Origin: Pseudomonas sp. BN417
Lineage (GTDB): Bacteria; Pseudomonadota; Gammaproteobacteria; Pseudomonadales; Pseudomonadaceae
Length of the DNA stretch: 64,000 nucleotides
Direction of reading: 5' to 3'
NCBI RefSeq assembly: GCF_029871205.1
Contig: NZ_SSOJ01000151.1
Span: 62,001-126,000 of the forward strand
A model generated the notes under the pieces. That model worked only from the letters and a program-made list of their open reading frames with translations. It was not told where the DNA came from and searched no databases. This document shows positions 57,643 through 64,000 of this stretch, in pieces. Both the position numbers and the translations under genes were made by a program. Numbering within the stretch: the first letter of the stretch is position 1; every line of letters begins with the position of its first letter.

Positions 57643-59778
57643 TCAGAAGGTGTAGGCGATGCCGAACTGAACGGTGCGCGGTGCGCCGGGGTACGCATAG
57701 AAGTTGAACGCCCCCTCCTCGTACTCCTCGTTGAACAGATTCTTCACATCCAGGTTCAGTCGGACATCTTCATTGAGCTTGTAGAAGCTCAGCAGGTCGA
57801 CCACGCCATAGCCCTGCATGTCGTAGGTGGTCGCACTTGTCTGTCCGACGCGCTCGTCGACGTACTTCACCGCCACGCCCAGCCCCAGGCCTTTAGCGGC
57901 ACCGTCTTGGAGTTCGTACATGTTCAGCAGGCTGAAACTGTTGCGTGGAATGTTGGCCAAAGGCGTTCCAGATGGCAGGTTGTTGTCTTTCCTGACTTCG
58001 GCATCTACGAAGGCGTAGCCTCCAATCATGCGCCACTCGGGCGTGATGTTGCCGGCCAGGTTCAGGTCGAAGCCACGGCTGAGCACCTCACCGGCCGCGA
58101 CGCTGAAGCTCGGATCGAGTGGGTCCAGGGTCAGGACGTTTTGCTTGACGATGTGGTAAACCGCGGCGTCGACGCTCAGTTGTCCGTCGAGTGCTTCCCA
58201 CTTCACGCCTACTTCGTAGGACTTGCCTTGCTCCGGGTCGAAGCCTGCGCCGAGACGACTCGCGCCACTGTTAGGCTTGTAGGAGCGCGCCGCATTGACG
58301 TAGACGGCCAGGCTGTCGGTCAGGTCGTATATCAGCCCGGCCCGCGGCGTTATGGCATTGTCGGCCTTCTCCCAGCTGCGACTTCCCGGCAAATAGTTGC
58401 GATAGTCATGTTCGAAACGTTCGATCCGCACGCCGGCGAGAAGCTTGAGTCGCTCGGTGAGGGTTATCTGGTCCTGCACGAAAAGAGCCCAGGTCTGCAG
58501 CTTTTCGTTGTCGTGGGTGGTAGTGCGGGTCAGAGCAGGGCGCGGCTGGCCCGATACCGGTTCGAAGATGTCGATCGGATAGGAACCGAGGGCTCCGCTG
58601 GATCGCCGAATGAGCGATTTGTAGTGGAAGTCCTCGTACTCCACGCCGGTTAGTAGCGTGTGCTCAAGGCCCAGCGCGTTGAAGTATCCGGTTAGGTTCA
58701 ACTGCACGTCGCGGTCATCCCACTCCAGCTTGCGGTAGTTGAAGTTGCGTCCCATGGTGCGACCGTCGGCCTGCAGGCCATTTGCTTCGACCGCATTGCC
58801 TTGCAACGTCCCGTTCAACTGCTGAACTCCGCCGGCAAGCATCCAGCTGTCGTTGAGCCAATGATCGAAGCGCAGTTGCACCATGGCATTGTCATTGTGC
58901 AGGAGGTTATCGCTGCCTCTCTCCCAGGCATTGATATCGCGTGAGGGGTTGCCGATCTGGTTGGGGAAACGGGTCAGGCCGCGATCCAGCGGATGGTTGT
59001 TGCGCATGAAGTCGCCCTCCAGGACGATCCGTGTCGCATTGGAGAGCTGCCAGCTTAATACCGGTGCAATGCCGTAACGCTCCGATTCGACACCGTCGCG
59101 GAAGCTGTCGCCACCCTCGCCCAGCAGGTTCAGTCTGTAGGTCAGATCGCCTGGTTCATCCAGGGCGCCGGTGGCGTCGAGCGTTGCGCGGTGCAGACCT
59201 TGATCGTCGATCTGGCTGCCGAGCGTCACTCGTGATTCGGCCTGGGGCTGCTTGGTGATTACGTTGAAGGTTCCGCCCGGATCTCCTCGACCATAGAGGG
59301 TCGAGGCGGGGCCCCGCAAGACCTCGAGGCGCTCGATGGTGTAGGCGTCCGGAGCATTGGGGTAACCCCGATTTATGGGAAAGCCGTTACGGTAGAACTC
59401 GCCGGTGGTGAAGCCGCGCACGGTGAAGGTCGTCAGACCCTGGCCGCCGAAATTGTTGGCCCGGCCGACCCCTCCGGCATAGTCGAGTGCATCACGAAGG
59501 CGAGTCGCGCCGCTGTCCTCGATCGCATCCCGGGGAACGACACTGACCGATTGGGGCGTGTCGTGGAGCGCGACGTCGGTGCGCGTCGCGCTGGCTGATC
59601 GTGTAGCCCGGTAGCCGTCCACAGGTCCGTCGGCGCGCTCCGAATTGTCGGCGGAGGAGCTGATGGTCGTCGACTCGAGTTGCAGCGCAGAGGGAGCCCG
59701 TTCAACGGGCGGGTCTTCGGCCCATGCGACAGGCGAGAGCGTATGCAGGAGGAAGAGCCCGAGGGTGGTATGGCGCAT
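57643..59778 (-). CDS. TonB-dependent siderophore receptor
   Basis: A 711-residue outer-membrane receptor: signal peptide (MRHTTLGLFLLHTLSPVAWA), plug domain with ALHDTPQSVSVVPRDAIEDS (TonB-box-proximal) and ERLEVLRGPASTLYGRGDPG, then a 22-strand barrel ending in YPGAPRTVQFGIAYTF with a terminal Phe. There is no N-terminal signalling extension, so it is not a transducer. A Fur box upstream points to iron control. It separates two parts of the catabolic island and is probably functionally independent. Confidence 0.9.
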   Translation of the reverse strand: MRHTTLGLFLLHTLSPVAWAEDPPVERAPSALQLESTTISSSADNSERADGPVDGYRATRSASATRTDVALHDTPQSVSVVPRDAIEDSGATRLRDALDYAGGVGRANNFGGQGLTTFTVRGFTTGEFYRNGFPINRGYPNAPDAYTIERLEVLRGPASTLYGRGDPGGTFNVITKQPQAESRVTLGSQIDDQGLHRATLDATGALDEPGDLTYRLNLLGEGGDSFRDGVESERYGIAPVLSWQLSNATRIVLEGDFMRNNHPLDRGLTRFPNQIGNPSRDINAWERGSDNLLHNDNAMVQLRFDHWLNDSWMLAGGVQQLNGTLQGNAVEANGLQADGRTMGRNFNYRKLEWDDRDVQLNLTGYFNALGLEHTLLTGVEYEDFHYKSLIRRSSGALGSYPIDIFEPVSGQPRPALTRTTTHDNEKLQTWALFVQDQITLTERLKLLAGVRIERFEHDYRNYLPGSRSWEKADNAITPRAGLIYDLTDSLAVYVNAARSYKPNSGASRLGAGFDPEQGKSYEVGVKWEALDGQLSVDAAVYHIVKQNVLTLDPLDPSFSVAAGEVLSRGFDLNLAGNITPEWRMIGGYAFVDAEVRKDNNLPSGTPLANIPRNSFSLLNMYELQDGAAKGLGLGVAVKYVDERVGQTSATTYDMQGYGVVDLLSFYKLNEDVRLNLDVKNLFNEEYEEGAFNFYAYPGAPRTVQFGIAYTF

Positions 59779-59833
59779 TGTGGGTAGCGTCCTTCGATAG
59801 GGAGGGCATTGATTTCATTTGAATTTTATATTC

Positions 59834-59852
59834 AATGCGAATCATTGGCATT
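59834..59852 (-). promoter_or_regulatory. Fur box
   Basis: On the minus strand GCCAATGATTCGCATTGAA fits the Pseudomonas Fur consensus (GATAATGATTCGCATT core), about 55-75 bases ahead of the receptor gene, in an AT-rich stretch. It gives iron repression. Confidence 0.75.
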
Positions 59853-60057
59853 TGATTTATTATGATTTGCCCGGCCCGTATCTACTGCTGTTCTACTTCA
59901 GAAGAAGAAGGGGACGCCGCCGTAGCGCGATGTAGATTCAGCAGAATTGTTTTCTGCGAGCGAAGACGGGTTCGAACTCGTGTCAGGTTCGCTCCGGTGC
60001 GTGGAGTTTGCTAAGCGTTTGGCGGTGTACGACCGTCGTGGCTTTTGTAATCACCCA

Positions 60058-60098
60058 ATGACGTATGCCGAGGCGTCGCCCGCCTCGGCATACGTCAT
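60058..60098. repeat. Perfect 18-bp inverted repeat
   Basis: ATGACGTATGCCGAGGCG and its exact reverse complement are separated by TCGCC. It lies 44 bases past the glyoxylate-reductase stop codon. There is no T-run on either strand. It could end transcription or be a mobile palindrome. The rest of the 363-base gap shows only the Fur region. Confidence 0.8.
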
Positions 60099-60141
60099 AA
60101 CGGGATGCACTCGCCCGGGGGCAAGTTGTTCAAGCAGGGAA

Positions 60142-61068
60142 CTAGTAGCCCTGCTTGCGGTAGATCTGCCCGAGCATGGGTTCGCCGCGCTGATGGCGAC
60201 GGATATTCTCCAGCAGCACAGAAAAGGCGCTTTCCGGTTGGGTCATCGCAGCGATATGCGGGGTCAGCAGAATCTGCGGGTGCTGCCAGAACGGATGATC
60301 CGGCCCGGCAGGCTCCTGCTGCAGTACGTCGAGCACCGCGGCGCTGAGTTGACCGTTATCCAGGGCTTCGAGCAGATCCTCCTCTACCAGATGGCCACCG
60401 CGCCCCATGTTGACCAGCGCGGCGCCTTTGGGCAGCTGTTGGAACAGTTCGCGGTCGAGAATCCCCTGGGTCTGCTCGGTCAGCGGCAGGGCGCAGAGCA
60501 GGATGTCGCACTGGCCGAGGAAGGCCGGCAGTTGATCGGGGCCAGCGAAGCAGTCGACGCCGGGGATGTGGTGCAGGCTGCGAGCCCAACCGGACAGGGC
60601 GAATCCATAGGGCTGCAGGGTGGTGAGTATCTGCCGCGCCTGCAGACCAAGGCCCAGCACCCCGACCCGGCGCTGGTGTGCCGGCACCAACCGGTGCGCC
60701 TGCCAGCATTTCTCGGCCTGTTGCTGACGGTAGCGCAGCATGTCCCGGTGTAGCCCGAGCACGGCGAAACTGGCGTATTCGCACATGCCCTTGGTGATGC
60801 CTGGATCGAGCAGACGAACCACCGGCAAGGACTGTGGCAGGCGGCCCAGGTCGAGCTGATCGACACCAGCCGATAGGGCGAAAAGCACCTGCAGGTTCGG
60901 TAGCAATGAGTCGAGATTTTCCGGTGCCTGCCAGGCCGCGAGGTAACGGACGTCGTGCGGGTCGCCGATATCCGGCCAGGCACGCCATTCAATATCCGGC
61001 GCCTGTTCAGCGAACAGCGCTTGCCATCTTTCGCCGCGCACCGGGTCGGCTTTGTAGAGCAGTGCCAT
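60142..61068 (-). CDS. ghrA: Glyoxylate/hydroxypyruvate reductase A type D-2-hydroxyacid dehydrogenase
   Basis: A 308-residue NAD(P) enzyme: RRVGVLGLGLQARQILTTLQ (Rossmann), CALPLTEQTQGILDRELF, catalytic Arg in NMGRGGHLVEEDLL, Glu near QQEPAGPDHPFW and His in LLTPHIAAMTQPESA. GhrA-type enzymes reduce glyoxylate and hydroxypyruvate. The second of two in-frame ATGs is chosen: AGGAGG is eight bases from it but only two from the first. It is divergent from the aminotransferase gene and may remove a 2-oxo acid by-product of the island. Confidence 0.88.
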   Translation of the reverse strand: MALLYKADPVRGERWQALFAEQAPDIEWRAWPDIGDPHDVRYLAAWQAPENLDSLLPNLQVLFALSAGVDQLDLGRLPQSLPVVRLLDPGITKGMCEYASFAVLGLHRDMLRYRQQQAEKCWQAHRLVPAHQRRVGVLGLGLQARQILTTLQPYGFALSGWARSLHHIPGVDCFAGPDQLPAFLGQCDILLCALPLTEQTQGILDRELFQQLPKGAALVNMGRGGHLVEEDLLEALDNGQLSAAVLDVLQQEPAGPDHPFWQHPQILLTPHIAAMTQPESAFSVLLENIRRHQRGEPMLGQIYRKQGY

Positions 61069-61339
61069 GGGCATTTCCTCCTGTATGCGAAGGCATCCAG
61101 TGTGCCGCAGCGTCAGAGCAGTAAATGTCGAAATGGCCTCGCTGAACGCAGCATGCCGAGTTGTCTCGGGTCGAATCCGGCAGATTCCATGCCGTGGCCG
61201 ATTCTGCCGTTTGCCGGGAGGAAAACAGTTGATCCGAATTTCTCGGCGGCCAAGTTCGGCTTAGAACTTTGCCGCGAAGGCTTAACCTCATCAGCATCGC
61301 AGCCGCCTCCCGGTTGCTCGGCTCACTATGGGAGATGCC

Positions 61340-62635
61340 ATGAACAGCAAATGCGAAGAAACCCCTTATCTGCTCCAACAGCGTGATCGGTTCGTGCCGC
61401 GTGGCCTGGTCACCGCCCATCCGCTGGTCATCGATCGAGCCCAGGGTGCGGAGTTGTGGGATGTCGACGGCAAGCGCTACCTCGACTTCGTCGGCGGCAT
61501 CGGTGTGATGAATATCGGTCACAACCATCCGCAAGTGGTCGCAGCGGTACAGACGCAGTTGGAGAAGATTACCCATGCCTGCTTCCAGGTGGTGGCCTAT
61601 CAGCCCTATCTCGACCTGGTACAACGTCTGTGTGAGCTGGTCGGCGGGTCCAGCGGCATTGCGCACAAGGCGGCGCTGTTCACCTCCGGTGCGGAGGCCG
61701 TGGAGAACGCGGTGAAGATCGCCCGCGCCCATACCAAGCGCCCCGCGGTGATCTCCTTCCGTGGCGGCTTCCATGGTCGCACCCTGCTCGGAACCACCCT
61801 CACCGGCATGAGCCTGCCCTACAAGCAGAACTTCGGCATGGCGCCTGAGGTTTTCCACACCCCCTACCCGAATGCCTATCGCGGCTTCACCAGCGAGATG
61901 GCGCTGAACGCCCTCAACGATCTATTCGCCACGCAAGTCTCGCCGGAGCGCGTCGCGGCCATCATCATCGAGCCGGTACAGGGCGACGGCGGTTTCCTCA
62001 CCGCGCCGCCGGAATTCCTCCAGGCGCTGCGGGCGCTGACCGAGCAGCACGGCATCGTCCTGATCCTCGACGAAGTTCAGGCCGGCTTCGGCCGCACCGG
62101 CACATGGTTCGGTTTCCAGCATGCCGGCATCCAACCTGACTTGGTCACCGTGGCCAAGAGTCTGGCCGCCGGTATGCCGATCTCGGGTGTGGTCGGCAGG
62201 GCGGAGATCATGGACGCGCCGACCCCCGGTGGCCTCGGTGGCACCTACGGCGGCAATGCTCTGGCTTGCGCGGCGGCCTTGGCGGTGATCGAGACCTACG
62301 AGCGCGAGCGACTGCTGGCCCGTGGCGACCAGCTAGGCGAGCGCCTGCGTCAGGGACTGCTGCGCCTCCAGGCGCGTTATCCGCAGATTGGCGACGTGCG
62401 CGGAACTGGCTTCATGCTGGCAATTGAGATGGTCAAGAACGACGCGTCCCGCAGCCCCGACCCCGAGCTCAATCAGAAAATCATCGATGAGGCCCGTAAC
62501 GGCGGCCTGCTGGTGATCAAGTGCGGCGTACACCGTAACGTACTGCGTTTCCTCGCGCCGCTTGTCACCGAAGAGGCCCAAATCGATGAGGCGCTGGATA
62601 TCCTCGAGGCAGCGCTGGAGCGTGTTCTGAACTAA
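61340..62635 (+). CDS. gabT: 4-aminobutyrate-type class III aminotransferase
   Basis: A 431-residue PLP enzyme: YLDFVGGIGVMNIGHNHPQV, FTSGAEAVENAVKIARAHTK, ILDEVQAGFGRTGTW and PLP-lysine Lys273 in VTVAKSLAAGMP, with GGTYGGNALACAAALAV after it. This is the GabT/ornithine aminotransferase pattern; IGHNHP and SLAAGMPISGV favour GABA or 5-aminovalerate. GGAG five to six bases before the second ATG decides the start over the ATG four codons earlier. Product semialdehydes would go to the dehydrogenase at 54046. Confidence 0.88.
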   Translation: MNSKCEETPYLLQQRDRFVPRGLVTAHPLVIDRAQGAELWDVDGKRYLDFVGGIGVMNIGHNHPQVVAAVQTQLEKITHACFQVVAYQPYLDLVQRLCELVGGSSGIAHKAALFTSGAEAVENAVKIARAHTKRPAVISFRGGFHGRTLLGTTLTGMSLPYKQNFGMAPEVFHTPYPNAYRGFTSEMALNALNDLFATQVSPERVAAIIIEPVQGDGGFLTAPPEFLQALRALTEQHGIVLILDEVQAGFGRTGTWFGFQHAGIQPDLVTVAKSLAAGMPISGVVGRAEIMDAPTPGGLGGTYGGNALACAAALAVIETYERERLLARGDQLGERLRQGLLRLQARYPQIGDVRGTGFMLAIEMVKNDASRSPDPELNQKIIDEARNGGLLVIKCGVHRNVLRFLAPLVTEEAQIDEALDILEAALERVLN

Positions 62636-62727
62636 GCCCAGACCTCGGTCGATGCAGGCATGCGGCATCGGCCGAGGCTGTCAGGGATTCATATTCATGA
62701 AACGCAGCGAGGGAGCCTAGAAAGGCC

Positions 62728-63384
62728 ATGGAACTGACTGACTATCGTGCATTGCTGGTCGACTGCGACGAGGTTCTGGTCGATCGAGATTCCGGTATCT
62801 GGGTGGCCTTGCAGCCATTGCTCGAGAATCACCCAGGTTCACTGAGTAAGGAGGAGGTACTGGCCGAGTTCAGGCAGGTTGCCCAGTCGCTTTATCCACG
62901 CTTCGGCGAACTCGGCTTCGGCGGTCTGCTGTGCTTCGCGCACCGTCAGTTGGCGCAACGCCTGGGGCTCGAAAGCAGCTGGGAGGAGGGCATGACGTTT
63001 GCTCGCTCGACTGGCGACTGGTCGCTGTTCGAGGACGCGCCCGGCGCGATGTTGTACCTGCGCAAGTTCTATCGACTGCTAGTGTACGGCGATCGCGATA
63101 ATGCCGACCGCGATGCGCTCTGCGAGCGCCTGGGGATCCCTCCCGAAGATCTCTTGTCTCGGTCCGTCAATCCGCTGTTGGATCCCGCCTGGCTATCAGC
63201 CAATGACTTGGAACCCAAAGATATCCTGCTGGTTTCCGCCCCGTCAGCTAACACGCCAGCGTCGGTAGACCTTTGTCTTATCCGTCGCGACGAGACTGAG
63301 TATGCCCAACCGGCGAATGCGGACTTTTGCGCTAGCAGCATGGCCGACTTGGTGGCGCAACATCAACTGTCATTGCGTCGCTGA
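62728..63384 (+). CDS. HAD-superfamily hydrolase-like protein
   Basis: A 218-residue protein whose N terminus LLVDCDEVLVDRDSG contains a HAD motif I (D-x-D), with LLVYGDRDNADRDAL in the motif II position. Motif III Lys and motif IV acidic residues are less clear. It is less similar to the two haloacid-dehalogenase-like paralogues. It lies between the aminotransferase and the Lrp gene on the same strand, reproducing the HAD-aminotransferase-Lrp grouping seen at 34-38 kb. Confidence 0.7.
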   Translation: MELTDYRALLVDCDEVLVDRDSGIWVALQPLLENHPGSLSKEEVLAEFRQVAQSLYPRFGELGFGGLLCFAHRQLAQRLGLESSWEEGMTFARSTGDWSLFEDAPGAMLYLRKFYRLLVYGDRDNADRDALCERLGIPPEDLLSRSVNPLLDPAWLSANDLEPKDILLVSAPSANTPASVDLCLIRRDETEYAQPANADFCASSMADLVAQHQLSLRR

Positions 63385-63425
63385 ATTTGTTAGAAAGATC
63401 GAATCGGTTACTCGAGAGGTAGGCG

Positions 63426-63917
63426 ATGGAAGGTGTAGTCAAGCTGGACCGGATCGACATCAACATCCTGGTTGAGTTGCAAAAAGACGGCCGCATAACC
63501 AACGTCAGCCTGGCCGATGCCGTAGGACTCTCAGCCAGCCCATGCTTGCAGCGGGTCAAGCGGCTAGAGGCGGCAGGTTATATCTCCGGCTACAGTGCCC
63601 ACCTCAATCTGGCCAAGATTACCGAGTCAGTAACGGTGTTCACCGAGATAACCTTGAGCGACCACAAGCGCGAAGACTTTGCGAAATTCGAGTCCAACAT
63701 TCGATTGGTCGATGAGGTATTGGAGTGCCATTTGATTAGCGGAGGCTACGACTATCTGGCACGTTTCATGACCCGCAGCATTCAGCACTATCAGGAGGTT
63801 ATGGAGGGCTTGCTAGACAAGAACATCGGAATATCCAAGTACTTCAGCTATATCGTCATCAAGTCGCCAGTGCTGAAGGATGGCGTACCGCTGCGCAAAC
63901 TGCTGAGCCAGCAGTAA
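63426..63917 (+). CDS. Lrp/AsnC-family regulator (paralogue)
   Basis: A 163-residue regulator: winged HTH (LDRIDINILVELQKDGRITN, VGLSASPCLQRVKRLEAAGY) and RAM domain with CHLISGGYDYLARFM. It resembles the Lrp gene at 37497 in sequence, length and position after an aminotransferase/HAD set. It likely senses an amino acid of the pathway and may share operators with that paralogue. The last 80 bases of the window after it hold no supportable gene. Confidence 0.9.
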   Translation: MEGVVKLDRIDINILVELQKDGRITNVSLADAVGLSASPCLQRVKRLEAAGYISGYSAHLNLAKITESVTVFTEITLSDHKREDFAKFESNIRLVDEVLECHLISGGYDYLARFMTRSIQHYQEVMEGLLDKNIGISKYFSYIVIKSPVLKDGVPLRKLLSQQ

Positions 63918-64000
63918 TCGACCGACATCGGCTCGCACGAATCCTTCAATCCGTATAGCGTTGGATGATTCGGTCAACCTCCCCAGCGCGCCGCATCGCG

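Overview
The window reads as chromosomal DNA of a Pseudomonas species. Evidence: GC-rich coding with long antisense shadow frames, two OprD-family porins, an HbcR-type 3-hydroxybutyrate locus, a Pseudomonas-type REP sequence (GTAGGAGCGAGCTTGCTCGC) and a typical FpvA/FecA-like TonB receptor. No rRNA, tRNA or CRISPR array was seen.

Layout. (1) 1-3.7 kb: the replication/partition core of an integrative element or plasmid (ribbon-helix-helix protein, ParA, iterons, RepA, AlpA-like HTH), a gene-free stretch with palindromes, and a HipA gene that has lost its 5' part. (2) 3.7-8.4 kb: TauE/SafE exporter, PaiB and a divergent MocR regulator, then a scrappy stretch with a small secreted protein, an IS2-like remnant and an orphan Tat signal. 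(3) 8.4-18.5 kb (minus strand): a complete guanidine assimilation operon. A sigma-54 type promoter and a guanidine-I (ykkC) riboswitch precede substrate-binding protein, permease, ATPase, two carboxyguanidine-deiminase-like proteins, a biotin carboxylase that would normally be called urea carboxylase, and allophanate hydrolase. A REP doublet sits in frame inside the carboxylase. (4) 18.9-24.9 kb: an integrase relic, then 3-hydroxybutyrate dehydrogenase, GntP permease and OprD porin behind a sigma-54 promoter, with the PAS/AAA+/Fis activator and two TCTC-N6-GAGA palindromes upstream. (5) 24.9-28.7 kb: an unassigned, strongly structured RNA-like region, a lone TatA, a GNAT acetyltransferase and a second OprD porin.

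(6) 29-63.9 kb: a large catabolic island for an unidentified amine, amino-acid or opine-like compound. It holds a bicupin, three D-amino-acid-oxidase-fold flavoproteins, an ornithine cyclodeaminase-like protein, a threonine dehydratase-like enzyme, three HAD proteins, an APH-fold kinase translationally coupled to a phospho-lyase-like class III aminotransferase, two Lrp/AsnC regulators, two aldehyde dehydrogenases and a dipeptide/opine-type ABC transporter. Downstream of the transporter come a three-subunit 2Fe-2S/FAD dehydrogenase, an M20 deacylase, a chemoreceptor, a tartrate/malate-type dehydrogenase, a GABA-type aminotransferase and a glyoxylate reductase. A Fur-boxed TonB receptor interrupts the set. 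A palindromic module of about 60 bp is duplicated upstream of the bicupin and of the first aldehyde dehydrogenase, which suggests common control.

The guanidine and hydroxybutyrate assignments are firm at the level of family and context. The substrate of the large island is not determined by the sequence.
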